Shown one piece after another: positions 37,414 through 49,120 of a stretch of 64,000 bases of DNA (the stretch's first letter is position 1; every line of letters starts with the position of its first letter). This DNA is from Trichosphaerium sp. ATCC 40318 (lineage: Eukaryota; Discosea; Flabellinia; Trichosidae), in assembly GCA_038496445.1 (NCBI GenBank), contig JALMLS010000507.1, positions 496,001 through 560,000 of the forward strand, read 5' to 3'. A program made the translations under genes and the position numbers. The notes under the pieces are model-generated. The model was given only the letters and a program-made list of their open reading frames with translations. It had not been told where the DNA came from and did not search any database.

Positions 37414-38772
37414 TTAACAACACTTGAATATTTTAGTCTTTTTTTTAGGTTTTTTAAGAAGAGCAGCATTAATAGAATGGTTATAAGAACCATCTGATGT
37501 CTGACCATCATATGTATCACCTTCATAACCGAAACAAGCGCCATACCATTTTTGGTAGTTATCTGCTGTAAGTCCAAAAACAAAGAAAGCAGTCCATCCA
37601 ATACTACATAATGCAATAACATGCAATACAATAAATGCAATACTACGATCTTGTATGTCAGGATAGACCACCTTAAAAACACAATTGTCAGTATAATATC
37701 ACGAGTTATTAGGAGTACACGTACTTGATATATTCGGTGGGCAAGCATTACAACAAATGCACCAACAAATAAGATTACTGAAGTTATGTGGCGGTAAAGA
37801 TATAAGAATGGCGATCTTGAATTTGCGTTTGAATTAAATGAATACATTTTGAATATCACGAGTATCCTTAAAATTAATAAGCCATCTGGTTACGTAGTGC
37901 TCATATTATTGTACCAAAAAATTAGTCCTGCAAGAGTGACAACACCCATCTGGCCATAAAAAAATACGACTAAGAAAAAAATAAGATATAGCCAACTGAT
38001 TATTGAAGGTTAACGTACACTCCCACAGGCCGTTTTTAGCGCCCGTTATGAAGCACCATAACGCTGTAGGTACATACATTTCTTTGTGCCATACTTTTAG
38101 TAAAATAGGTATGCCTGCTTGAAGAAGAGGAAAGCCCCAAGCTGAATACCAAAAAACCAAGTTAGGAATAAATGATTCTTGTGTTTTTTCTTATTTTGAA
38201 ACGAATTCGTTAATTTCTACGTACCTATAAAGTGATAGATGATTTGACGCCCAATACTGTTACCCCTTCTTAGTACAATTATAATACTACGGGTATTAGG
38301 TCAGCTGCGAGAGTGAAAAAGAAAATGACGTACAAAAGGTCTAATGAAAGGAAAAAGAACCACCACATTGCTACACAACCAAAGTAAACGATTCCAACGC
38401 CTTTTTTATCGTTTAGTGTCCAATCAGGAAAGTAATGCAAACAACTAACCTTGTATTTGGCACAAAATATTGTTTTTAAGGTTAGAACGCGAAGGAAGAG
38501 TGCCAACAGATACGAATAGTAGCGTTAACATTATACAAATTGTAAAATACATTACAATGATGTGTGGGTAGAATCTAGGCGATTTAAATGAGTTTGGGAC
38601 GATACAGGCACGGGTATCGTTCACAAAAAAAACGTACCGCTTGAATTTTGCGTAAGTCACTACTATAGGTACGCATAATGCGATACTATATCGTATTAGT
38701 TATTCATTGCGTTTTGGAAATTAAACTTGTAAAACTACCTTGACCAGCACAAACACTGCATGACAATATGCA
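37414..38772 (-). CDS. Seven-helix receptor, Frizzled/Smoothened-like (class F), 5' end not resolved
   Basis: Multi-exon integral membrane protein with about seven hydrophobic helices: IIVMYFTICIMLTLLFVSVG, GIVYFGCVAMWWFFFLSLD, the strongly class-F-like block NSIGRQIIYHFIAWGFPLLQ (about 38110-38270; compare YFHxAAWGLPAxKT of Frizzleds), then helices near 38000, 37900, ITSVILFVGAFVVMLAHR and IAFIVLHVIALCSIGWTAFF. A short Cys-containing exon (38739-38772, SCSVCAGQ) precedes helix 1 and may be the end of an extracellular cysteine-rich domain. Earlier exons were not identified. The intracellular tail is short and ends in KKPKKKTKIFKCC (TAG/TAA at 37414-37416), basic and with a terminal Cys pair that could be palmitoylated. 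Related receptors are common in Dictyostelium (fsl genes) and animals. Ligand unknown; other GPCR classes are less likely. Confidence 0.7.
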
Positions 38773-39346
38773 CTACATCAATTTGATGCTCTGTAACTGT
38801 CATAAAGAACTTCAGAACCTCTCTTAAATCTGCGAACGTTACAATAAGCAGAAAATACATGACTTTTTTTTTGCCTTTTTTGTACTATTTGTTCACTCCG
38901 GAATATTCACCTGAATAGTGCCAAATTTTTTGGTTTAGATATAAATATAGTGCTAGGAAGTGCAGTGAGGGGTTACAATAAAGCTTTATGTACGACGTTG
39001 CATGGAGTAGTACAGAAAAAGTGCGTGCTTGGAACTTATCTTGTGCCTGTCGAAAAGTAGTTTACTTAGCTCAGTGTCACTACACGCTACTCTGCGTAAA
39101 TTATGTAACTTTAATCACAAACCTATCAAAGGCTGTGACAAGATCAGTACTGTAGTAATACCTTTATAGAAACTCAGGAAAAAAATTTCTTTTTTTTATA
39201 CTCATCACAACTGAGTTAACAACACCGTTCTTGTTCCAACTTATGTTTATTTGTTGTTTAATATTTGTTGTACAAATTGAATTAAAAATTGTGAACACAG
39301 TACAACTTGTTCACGTGTTATGATAGTCTGGTACTGATAAAAAAAT
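38773..39346. other. Region without a resolved gene (upstream exons of the Frizzled-like gene may lie here)
   Basis: AT-rich. Short exon-like pieces on the minus strand near 38773-38830 (ending in acceptor-like GATGTAG) may continue the receptor gene, but no signal peptide could be located. The right part is the 3' flank of the FG-GAP gene. Confidence 0.35.
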
Positions 39347-42226
39347 TCATTGCACATAAGCATCACAATCCACAACTGTGCATCCATGAAATGCAGTCCA
39401 TCCTTTACACATGCTAATCTCAAAGTTCCTTGATTGTTCGTTTGTAATAATACGTCTGTTTGCAAGAAACCTCAGGTTCCTTCTAACGCAACCCATGAAA
39501 ATATGTTCGAAGTAAAAAAGAGGAGCACGTGTTCTTTGATGGTTGACACGAATATCACATGGAATCTCTGGGAAAAGAAGGGTTTCTCCTGCGGCTACGT
39601 TATAGAATCTGTTGACAACATTGCTTCCGGGCCATAATACTTGAACATAGTTTGCTTGAGAACTGGTACCAATACCATAAGACTTAGTCAAAGCGCTTTG
39701 CGAACTCATACTAAATTACAGTCAGATACAATGACATAAACAGTTGTGTTTTGGTACCTTGAGCCTCCCTCTATTGGTCGTGTGATTGTACCAGCATCGC
39801 TGGATACGGTTACTACCGATCCTATTCCATCACAAGGAGCTCTTGCTCCAGGGAGTAATCCAAAACCGCCAAAGAGTTTTACTTTGACGAAATTATTTTG
39901 CGAAGCTGCATTGCTTATTTCGACAGTTAGTGATCCTGTATCCCATTCTTCGCCGTTCCATGAGGTTCCTCCTTGTACTGGATCATATATAAGACTAACA
40001 AGAGGTTCTGGGTTTTCAACAAACTGGCAGGTGCCAAGTAAATTTTCGAACGCTTCAAGGTTATCCCTCAATCCAAGTTCGTCTATTATTGGCCTTCCGT
40101 ATGGCGAGCCACTTGGGATATCACCAGCAGATATTGTAACAATATCTGGGAATCCATCATTATTCAAGTCTCCAGTAGCAACACCTTGAGTGAGGCGTTT
40201 AACATGAAACTCTCCACTAGCGTAAAAGTCAGACAAAATCCTGCGAAGAAAAAAAAGGGCAATGGTTCATTTGCTACGTACTCAATGGCTTCGTCATCTC
40301 TGTCAAAAGTATCTCCATTATTGAGAAGTAAGCCTCCGGCGTTGGTAAACGCGCCCATAATCTGTGCGTTCAATCCGCCGTGGAAAATGAGATCAAGCTT
40401 TCCGTCGTTGTCAAAATCTTCTGCTGAGCATCCCCATCCGTCTGGCATTGCTCCTGTTTTTGTGAGGTTTCTGCTGAATGTTTTTGTTTCTTCATCTTGG
40501 AATACAAACTCTGAAGAAGACAGAACTGACTCTGGAGCGCCATTGTCGAAGAAAAAAGTAAAAATAGCTCCAAAATCAGAAACGAATGCATCAATGACTT
40601 GGTCATCATTGAAATCACCAAAAGCCATACCCATTGGTGATTCAGAAATATCAGACTCTTCAGTACGATCAACAAAATAAACTTGACCCCAAGGCGCAAC
40701 ATCTAAAAAATCACGTGGTGAGCATAACAAAGAATATGGAAAAAAGAAAGAAAACACATTGATTTTTTTGATTAAAAAGTTTACCTGCTGCATTACTTTC
40801 GTATACCCTTAAGAAACCTCTAGATGGTGTTCCTGGTAAACCTACTTCTTGAAGGCATCTATCATCACCAAAGAAAATATCTACATCACCATCTTGGTCA
40901 TAATCGACAATAGAAACAGCAAATGTAGGTCCTCTGAAGTTTCTTAAACCATGTTCTTCTCCTTGTTCTTCAAACTTCATTTTGCTCGCTAAAAAGAAAA
41001 GATAAGTTCTCTTGGCTCAAATAATGTGAATTTCTTTAGTATGGTATACTTTGGATCCAGAGTTCATTGTATCCGTTGTTATCAAATAGAATACAACAGC
41101 AAGGTTGTGATGTTTCCAAGTTTTGAAAGTAATTCGCAATAACAATGTCATGTCTTCCATCGCTGTTAACATCTGCTATAGCACACGAGACTGAATTTTC
41201 AACAGTACTGCTGATTCTCTTTGCTTGCTTAAAGCGTCCATTTCCTTGATTTTCGAGCACTAAGCTGAAGTCACCTTGTCCACCAAGAACAACGAGATCA
41301 TAATCGCCATCGTTGTCTAAATCGGCAAAACAAGTTCCCATGGAGTTATGTGTTCTTAACTCAACTCTAGCTCGAGCTCTACAACAAAATTAATGACAAA
41401 TTTAAAGAAAACGCGTAATTAATCACGTGATAGAAAAAAAAATAAAGGTTGAAAGAGATGAATAAGGCGTAGTAATACTTAAAATTGTATTCAGTAGCGT
41501 ACGCTTTGTCTATGAAGGTGACTTGGCCTGTTTCTATAAATTGGTTCTGAAACAAAGAGTTTTTATCTCTATTGCTGTTCGTTACGTAGATATCTTCATC
41601 TCCGTCCCCATCGTAGTCAAAAACAGCGACGCCTGGGAAACCACCCGGAAATTGTGGACCATTGAATCTACGAAGTACTATTTAGTAAGAGAGGACAAAA
41701 ATTACAACAGACGTGTATTTTAAGGATAAGATGACAAACAACAATTAAAAAAAAAGTACACAAAGTCAAAGACTTTTCAGTTTTTTCTAAATTGGGGTGA
41801 TAAGATCCACACCAAACTCCGGGTTTAGTGTTTCGTTTGCCGTACCCAGGATCGAATTGGCCTACGGGATTTGCTTGAGAACCACGTGCGTATTCTAACC
41901 ATGCACGGTAAATATCATCTGAAAAACTTCTAGAAAAGTGAAGTCCTGATGTTGAAGGTGTTCTTGCAATGTCTGTAAAAAGAAGTCCGCTGGGGTTAGC
42001 GCTAAAGAAAAGAGTGAACTAAAGTTCTTCATAAAGTGCGGTACTAATAAAGAAGTTTTCTACAGACAGTAACTATGTATCGTACCATCGCGAAATCATG
42101 AAAAAAGATACAATAATTACTATTAGTTGATGAAGTGTTGTCATTTGTACTGGCTTTCTGTATTTTGGCATTTTCATGTGATCCAATGCCGTGCATATTT
42201 AAGTGCAGGTACACATACGTAACCAT
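39347..42226 (-). CDS. FG-GAP repeat protein with UnbV/ASPIC C-terminal domain (CRTAC-like)
   Basis: Extracellular-type protein built from calcium-binding FG-GAP (VCBS) blades. The D-x-D-x-D-G motifs are explicit: FDYDGDGDEDIYVTN (41560-41620), FADLDNDGDYDLVVLG (41300), IADVNSDGRHDIVIAN (41160), IVDYDQDGDVDIFFGDD (40900), FGDFNDDQVIDAFVSD (40610), AEDFDNDGKLDLIFHG (40400) and TGDLNNDGFPDIVTIS (40160). The C-terminal UnbV/ASPIC domain follows (39640-39940: FVKVKLFGG, CDGIGSVVTV, SALTKSYGIGTSSQ, VQVLWPGSN). It ends at TGA 39347-39349 after a Cys-containing tail. Animal CRTAC1 is a secreted glycoprotein, and the bacterial relatives are also exported. The 5' end is uncertain: the exon with ATG 42226 lacks a signal peptide, and a hydrophobic minus-strand frame at 42560-42690 (TFVLSTIFAARAIRKF) might supply it. 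Confidence 0.85.
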
Positions 42227-43785
42227 GTTTACGAAAAAATTTCTCCACGGAGCTTAATACTAGCATGGTGTTGATAGTTAAAAAACTGGCTAAAGTTCGA
42301 AATAATAAAAATAATCTTGAGACGCGGGGATGGTTCAAGAGTACATAACCCCGGATACAAATAGCACGCTATCTTTGATGATATTATAGTACTACCAATT
42401 AGTTAAAACGAACGCTAAAAAGGCTACAAAGAGTAATCGTCGAGATAAGAATCCATGTGAATTCTGTTGTATAGAACCATACTAAAACAAAACAAACTTT
42501 CCTCCTTCTTCTTAAGTATTGATGTAGATTGCTTATATCAGGCCCAGTACAACTTTCATTCAATAATGGAGCTTCATTTTGAGTGAACTTCCGGATTGCT
42601 CTAGCTGCGAAAATCGTTGACAAAACAAAAGTGGTTGCTACCAAGCGGAGATTAAGAACCAGCACAGTGCACACACCAGAATATAAATATCGTTTTTGCT
42701 GCACAGGTTTTGATTTTTTTCCCAGTCAAAAAACTCCGCAGCGAGAAAACGACAGTATTAACACCTACACGTGATTTTAAAATACAAATAATGTTGTAAA
42801 AGTTGTAAAAAAATTTTTACTTTTTATTTGTGACAACTTTTTGTTCTAGTTTACTAAAACCACTGCGAAGATATATGACGCTATATCCCACGCTCAAACC
42901 ACTTTTTGAAACAGCCATTAAAGAGTATACTACCACGTCATTAGACTTAAGAAGCGAATTCTTATGTTTTGAAAAATGCATAGAAATAGTTACTTTTTGT
43001 ATGAAAAACTTCCAATGTACAACCAACCTATGCAGAAGTTTTTTTTTACTCTAGAGTTGAGTGGATTGTTCCTCATAAATACTGCACTTCGCTATTTACT
43101 ACTGTTTTACAATAGTGGTTTCTTTATGGTTTCTCAATAGCTCACCACAATTGTACAAAAAATCTGAGTAAGTTCTTGAACAGGTAACTTGTACTTTTTA
43201 TTGTTTCATCTTGCCAATATCAAAGCTACAGCCTACCGTAGCATGTTAAAGTTCAAGCTACTTTCCGCTTTCATTAAAAATACTAGCACAAAACAATAAT
43301 AACCTACAAAATAAGGTGCACAGTACATTTTGTGACAAGTACTATTGAAAAAAAAAACAGGTAAAAATAAAACTGATTACAGGTTGCCGCGAACTACGAC
43401 AATAGGCGTGTTACCTACACTATTTGGATTCAAACTCTTGTAGTACCTTGGCCACAGTAGACAAAAAACTCAAGCAGCACACGATATCATCCTTATTGAG
43501 TGACTAGATGTCAAGTAGCCTATTTGAAAGCGAAAACAGCTCTGTATTGGTAGAGAAGAGAAATTGTTCCACCAAAAAATCACGTGGAAGAGCTCCATAT
43601 TCACCAGAATAAAAAAAATTGAAAGCCTTTTGCACTAACACAACACAAGCGTCACATCTCTCTGTAAGTTTTTTTAGCATCTGTAGTGTAACTACAAATG
43701 ACACAAAAACAAAACGCGAAAATGATTCTAAGCCAAGGTTTGCGACTTACCAGATTCAAATTATTATTTACCCGTTGCGTTTCAG
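42227..43785. other. Intergenic region with weak ORFs
   Basis: Contains the hydrophobic minus-strand frame at 42399-42704 that might be a 5' exon of the FG-GAP gene. A minus-strand frame lies at 43504-43684 (MLKKLTERCDACVVLVQKA...). Neither is assigned to a family. No RNA gene or repeat was recognised, apart from A/T homopolymers. Confidence 0.35.
43504..43704 (-). CDS. Weak hypothetical ORF or terminal exon
   Basis: A 66-codon frame beginning with ATG encodes SFVVTLQMLKKLTERCDACV, YSGEYGALPRDFLVEQFLF and a stop. Composition is protein-like, with a CACGTG inside. No homologue recognised and no neighbouring exon joined, so it may be chance. Confidence 0.25.
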   Translation of the reverse strand: MSFVVTLQMLKKLTERCDACVVLVQKAFNFFYSGEYGALPRDFLVEQFLFSTNTELFSLSNRLLDI

Positions 43786-46059
43786 ATGATACGTTATATC
43801 AACGATAAAGGGCTTGCAGCACTAGATAATTATAAATACAAGAGCGAGGACTTGTCCATATTGCGCTACCTTTTCCTTGGCGATTTTTGGGAAATGGTAG
43901 TGCAATGTGTGCCCTTGTGGGTTGCGTACGGCTCTAATCAATAGTCGTATTTTATTAACCCCCAACTAGGCCAAATCTGGTACATAATTAGCTCTAGCGC
44001 TTACAACGGTGGTTTATTCTTTAATTAGATAACTATGGTTGGATTTATCTCTTTGTTGGCGAATATGTTCGTTAGCCTTTATTATTTCACCTACGAGATA
44101 CCTCCTCCAACATGGTTGTTTGCGATGGTCGCTTTTAACCTTTTCTTCTATCAAACAATGGACAATATTGACGGCAAACAAGTACGCACGAACGCACATT
44201 GAACCGCCCGACGCTTGTGTACTGCACAACCGTCATTTTAGACTGCAAATGGCCAAAAACCACGCCAAGGCGTTGCGGACAGTGGACCAGACAAACTTCC
44301 GCTACTTTAGCCGACGCCGGCATTTCTTTTTCACGCTTGGGCGCAAATGCAATTTATCAGCGTCTAATGCAACATAGGCACGTCGTACAGGCGCTTCATC
44401 GGCTTTGGGCGAATTATTCGACCACGGTTGTGACTCTTTGTTCTTTATGGTACGAGCAACAGCACACTGAAGCGCAACAACATTCCTACAACCTATTTAA
44501 AAAAGGCGCCATTGATTCTATTATTTCTTCATTTAGCTTGCAACTCATCTAATACTCACTAGACTATCTTTATTCCACTATCAATGGCTCTTGGCACTTC
44601 ATACCTTGAGGTACAGAGTAAATTAAACAAAAAGAGGAGCGAACAGATCTGTTCTGTTTTTGCAAACACTTTCCGGAGTTTGCTTCTTTTTTGAAAAACT
44701 TTCCATTGTTCCTCTTTGTATACTTATTTTTTTTTGTTCAGGCTTACATTCTCGTAACTCTTTCGCACACCGCATTTTACTCTGCACACTGGGAAGAGTA
44801 TCCATAAAGACTTAATGACATTTTGTTTTTTTGAATTTTTTTTGAAATTTCCTTTATTACGTGGTGACGCCTAAAACTAAGGAGATCTCTCTTCTATTAT
44901 TGTTTCTTGACTATACGAGATATTACACAGACTTTTTGCTATTTGGTACACTTGCCAATCCTACTGAATTACAATGTGGAATGATGTTGGGCGTTTTATC
45001 TGGCATCTACCCAGGTACAAAGAAAATTTTATTACTGTCATATTATTCAAGTTAAACATGCGCCAAAATGTCGCCCAAAATTTTTTGTTTAACTGCAGTG
45101 TTTAACTTAAACGACACGCACAATAAAAGCTGAAACAATTCTTATTTCGATTCAGGACCACAGTGGTGGCAAGCTACCCGTAATGTTGGTGAACTTCTCT
45201 CCTTGGTCGGTATTGAAGAAGTTGGTCATGAGATTGACTTTACAATGATCCAATTCTTGGTTTTTGTGTCTGTTTTGGGTGTTAGTATTGCTGTACTTAT
45301 CAAGTACGTTTTTTTTTCTGGCTTAATTTTTTTTGATGTTTTCTTTACTTGATACACTTCTTATTGTATTTTAGTGCATACACTGCATTGACAAAGAGAG
45401 ATAAAGATGTTCATCCAGAACCTCTTACTGCCTCATTTGTTTTACCTATGGCTCCATATGCCGCTTTAGTTTGTATGTCTTTTAAACACTATTCTTGTTT
45501 TTTTTTCCTCTTTTGTTGACTTTGCTGTAGTTCTATTGGGTGGTTGGATATACCTTTCTCCAGGTGAAGTACTCTTATCAAAGGAGCAATTTGTATACAC
45601 AGTTGCATTCCAATCCCTTCAGTTCTCCTTCCTTTGCGTACGTTTTTGTAGAAAAAACTACCTAAAAAACAACAAAAAAGAACTCACATTTCTCTTTTCA
45701 AGAACTCTCTCGTTATGAGCAGAATCTGTCGCTTGAAATTCCCAACCCGCCGTGTAAACTACGTACTTGTATTCCCACTTCTTGGATTCCTCAACACAAT
45801 TGTCCTATTCGAGTACGTCACAGCCCTCTCATCCTTCAACTTGTCTTCTTTGCTCGTTTTTTTTATTTCAAAAGAAATCTACTCACGTTATGTTCTCTTT
45901 AGGGGTAAACCAATTATTCCTGAATGGCTTGCTATGCCAGCTATCTTTTGGGCTTTCCTTATTTTCTACGCTGACTTTATCTTATCTGTTGTCAACCAAC
46001 TTACAACATACTTGGAGATTAAAGTATTTGTTATTCCTGATGTTGAAAAAGACGAATAA
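43786..46059 (+). CDS. Choline/ethanolamine phosphotransferase (CDP-alcohol phosphotransferase)
   Basis: Last enzyme of the Kennedy pathway, making phosphatidylcholine or phosphatidylethanolamine from CDP-alcohol and diacylglycerol in the ER or Golgi membrane. It starts MIRYINDKGLAALDNYKYKS, the family N-terminus. Splicing gives VPLWVAPNLITMVGFISLL, for which a 10-base microexon (43970-43979) supplies most of A-P-N-L. The catalytic motif DG(x)2AR(x)8G(x)3D(x)3D is complete as [23 protein letters not shown], assembled across a 196-base intron (44182-44377). Later exons give AYILVTLSHTAFYSAHWEEY, LFGTLANPTELQCGMMLGVL, GPQWWQATRNVGELLSLVG and the last helices, ending VIPDVEKDE at TAA 46059. About ten membrane segments are present, in line with CEPT1/EPT1. 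Choline versus ethanolamine preference cannot be read. Confidence 0.92.
43970..43979 (+). other. 10-base internal microexon in the CDP-alcohol phosphotransferase gene
   Basis: Exon sequence GCCAAATCTG is flanked by AACTAG before and GTACAT after. The introns are 43926-43969 (44 bases) and 43980-44028 (49 bases). Only its inclusion produces W-V-A-P-N-L-I-T, the conserved family sequence, in frame. Skipping would break the frame and lose the conserved PN. Confidence 0.85.
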
Positions 46060-46289
46060 ATATAACCAAGCGGCATTAGCGCTCATGTTAACAAACAAAA
46101 GTGTTCTTATTAATTCCAGATACCTTGTGTTACTTGTAGTAGTTGTTTTGGATTATGCTGAAAAGAAAGACGTTCTATGGAAGATGTCACACCAACGTTT
46201 TTCTTCCACAATTCTGTTTGACTCGTCTTGACTCTCTCAGAGAAAACAAAACTTAACTGTACAAATTAAGACATTTCATACTCCTCAAT

Positions 46290-47061
46290 ATGGACAATAC
46301 AACACTTCTAGCAAAGATATCGGCTCTTGCTGCTACAAATGACGAAATAATTTCTGAGATAAACGAAACGACTACAAATTACGACCCTATTGTAGCTAAA
46401 TACAACTATCAACTTAGCATGATGCATAAAAGGAAATACGCGAATCATATCAATGAGCATGGCCCAGATTTACAGCGAACTGTTGGAAACATAACAATTT
46501 CACTACGTGAACAGAAAGAGTTTCAAGATGGCAGAACGATTGTGTATAGCAGACGGCCACTAGTACTACAAGAAATCAAGGACTTATTCAATGACAAATT
46601 GGTATACAATTGCGTAAACTATACAGCAGTTTGCAAATTAAACCAAGCTATGCTTCCGGTTGCTTTAAAATACGATATTTTTGAGAACAGTTCAAAGGCA
46701 ACTGCCATTCTCCGACAATTCTTGTGCGTCTTCTGTGTGGGTTTGCACTACATTTACTATTTATTTTTTCTGTTCTTTATAGAATATGACACTCGCTAGG
46801 TATAATTTTGAGAAAATACAAGTTTACTTGGGGAACATTCAAGTTAAGCTTCAAGATACTCCAAAAGATAGCAAAAAATATAATAGAGTTAGAAAAAACA
46901 CATCTAAGCTTATGAACACCTTGCTAGCGTTACAAGTTGATGGCGTTGTTGTTAGTATAAATGGTAAGATTAGCGTAATTCCACTTTTGCTGATTTCATC
47001 ATTTCATTTTAGGTTTTTTTTAAGTGCTGCACGTGATGAAGTTAAGATACAAAGCTTCTAA
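46290..47061 (+). CDS. Hypothetical helical protein
   Basis: Not recognised. It starts ATG 46290 (MDNTTLLAKISALAATNDEI), mostly charged and helical, with a possible coiled-coil start and no membrane segment. An intron fits at 46737-46782 (GTGGGT...TTATAG), joining to NMTLARYNFEKIQVYLGNIQ. A second candidate intron (about 46966-47014) would end the protein at SINGFF; retaining it lengthens the tail to 47061, so the C-terminus is uncertain. It is oriented with the phosphotransferase gene just upstream (230 bases away) but shows no link to lipid synthesis. Confidence 0.55.
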
Positions 47062-48208
47062 ACAATCGATATTTTCCTTTTTTTTTATTAGCAAGTCAAG
47101 AATAGTACCAGTCAATAAACCACACATTATTTCAACACAAAATTAGTACCTCCATGTGGCTCATTGAGAAAAAAATCGTAAAGCAACTGGAAGTTTAAGG
47201 TTGTCGTTGATTGTCATGTTGCTTTCATTTAAAACTAGGACATTTTTATTTTGTGCTTTGAACTTTTTATATTGAATACCTTGCGCCCACAGATAACTAC
47301 AAAGCAAATGATAAAATGAAAAGTTTGTAACAGAGCATACGATTATGACTTTTTCTGCAAATCAGTTTATAAGAAAACAGCTCCTTGGTCACGCAAGGAT
47401 CTTGTCTAATTCTGATACTAATCCATTTGCCAACATATTTACCCTTTGCAAGGCAAACCGGATGAGCCATGCTTTAGATGGTGGTATGTGGCACAAACAA
47501 CAGACCAACAAAGTTGTTTACTTATAGGTTTTGAATGTGAACCAACTGGCCAGATCAGTAGACCAGTAGACTAAGAGGATTCTTCTCGGTACAACAAAGA
47601 ATACAAACTTTTGTCTTGGTGGAGCAAATACCATTGCACCGGGACAGAGTCTAACCGTTCGCTTGTGGTGCGAACAACCAACATTGGAGTAAAATCAATA
47701 CAAGTGGTGATATATTCTGTGTACAACAGAGAAAGGCTCCAGGATTCTCCATTGCCGGTGCAATGGTGGAACTGACAATCAGCAGCAAACTACTTATTTT
47801 GTTGTTCTTTTCAATGAGCATTGTGTATAAATATCACGTGTTTACTAACCGGTTCTCGTAAACCTATTATTTTATTTCAATCTTCACAAACGAATGGTAG
47901 CTAACAATGGGAATTCACAACCGTAGTGTATTCACAGATATCTTCGAAAAGGAAGCTTGAAAATGAATTGAACAAAACAGTACCTCGTACACATGATACT
48001 TAATATGTCAGTTCATAGAATTATTTATTCAAAGCGATACGAACAGACCTTTTAACGTACAAACAGAAAGCTTTTGAGGGATCATGAGCGATCTCCTGTT
48101 CCTAGAGTTTGATTTTATCACATTAGCAACTCATACATACTAAAACTTGGGCTACTATCTATAACTTGGAACCGGCAAGTATAATAATGACAAACAGCCA
48201 CCGTTGTA
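47062..48208. other. Intergenic region, no gene recognised
   Basis: The longest clearly empty stretch, between two genes that end facing each other. The largest frame (47345-47527) begins MTFSANQFIRKQLLGH but has no recognisable domain or splice partners. Sequence around 47550-47800 is less AT-rich and repeats short words such as ACCATTGCACCG and CCGGTGCAATGGT, an inverted pair near 47630 and 47755. That could be a decayed gene or a small element. Confidence 0.35.
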
Positions 48209-49120
48209 TCACTCAACAGGGGAATTTTTTGTTGCTGTTTTGTAACCCGACAAATGAGTGTGAGCAAGTGCGTTGAGTCCCTCACCTGTTACTTTTGTTC
48301 CTTTGAAGTAAATTGTACTAGCTCCAACAAGTGCTTTGATGCCTTCATCTGTAATGTGCCTACAATCAGAAAGATCAATGGTATGAACTCCAGCAAGCGC
48401 TTTAATGCCTTCATCTGTTATGTGCAAACAACTTTTAAGAATAACATTATGAACCCCTGCAAGTGCTTTAAGGCCTTCATCTGTCACATCAGTATACTTA
48501 AGATCAATTTCATAAAGTCTTGTAGGCACTTTGATGCCTTTGTCTGTTATGCCAGCCAGAGTCTTAATGGCGTCATCTGTCACTGCAGTACACCCAAGAC
48601 AAATTGTATGAACACCAGCAAGCGCTTTTATGCCTTCATCTGTTATGTGCCTACAATCATAAAGATCAATGGTATGTACTCCAGCAAGTGCTTTAAGGCC
48701 TTCATCTGTCACATTAGTACGCATAAGGTCGATTGTATGAACACCAGCAAGCTCTTTAATGCCTTCATCTGTTATGTGCCTACAATCATAAAGGTAAATG
48801 GTATGTACCCCAGCAAGCGCTTTTAAGCCATCATCTGATACTGAAGTTCTGTCTAACGCAATAGTATGAACTCCGGCAAACATTTCTACTAAGTTTGAAG
48901 GGAAGTCAGAACGTATAGTAATTTTTGTGTGTTTCAAGCAACCGTGATGTTCAGTCAATGATTTTGCGTGTTTAGCGTCTTTAATTATAGCTCTTGTGTA
49001 TCCAATGATATCATGAACAATAGAGGCGAAGCATTGACAGGTTAGACAAACTGCATATCTCTTCAATGTAAAACGTAAAATATGAACTAAAACCTCTGTA
49101 GGCATGTCCAAAAGACACAT
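48209..49120 (-). CDS. F-box protein with giant-virus-like leucine-rich repeats (AGVHTI type)
   Basis: A single exon of 303 codons. It starts MCLLDMPTEVLVHILRFTLK, an F-box, followed by a short linker and about nine LRRs of 23-24 residues. Two alternating flavours recur: ITDEGIKALAGVHTIDLYDC and VTDEGLKALAGVHTIDL. These repeats are nearly identical at DNA level, suggesting recent tandem duplication or gene conversion. One repeat is shortened (TLAGITDKGIKVPTRLYE), a likely internal deletion that keeps the frame. Such F-box/LRR proteins with 'GVHTI' repeats are characteristic of amoeba giant viruses and some hosts. Likely role: substrate recognition in an SCF-type ubiquitin ligase (inference). 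The start codon directly precedes the F-box, with no upstream intron needed, unlike the related gene at 56.6 kb. Confidence 0.85.
   Translation of the reverse strand: MCLLDMPTEVLVHILRFTLKRYAVCLTCQCFASIVHDIIGYTRAIIKDAKHAKSLTEHHGCLKHTKITIRSDFPSNLVEMFAGVHTIALDRTSVSDDGLKALAGVHTIYLYDCRHITDEGIKELAGVHTIDLMRTNVTDEGLKALAGVHTIDLYDCRHITDEGIKALAGVHTICLGCTAVTDDAIKTLAGITDKGIKVPTRLYEIDLKYTDVTDEGLKALAGVHNVILKSCLHITDEGIKALAGVHTIDLSDCRHITDEGIKALVGASTIYFKGTKVTGEGLNALAHTHLSGYKTATKNSPVE

Noticed and set aside
40186-40680. Plus-strand 164-codon open frame
   Set aside because: Antisense shadow of the FG-GAP repeats, which show clear calcium-binding motifs on the minus strand.
44039-44552. Plus-strand frames overlapping the phosphotransferase gene
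   Set aside because: They read through an intron and out of frame with the complete CDP-alcohol phosphotransferase motif.
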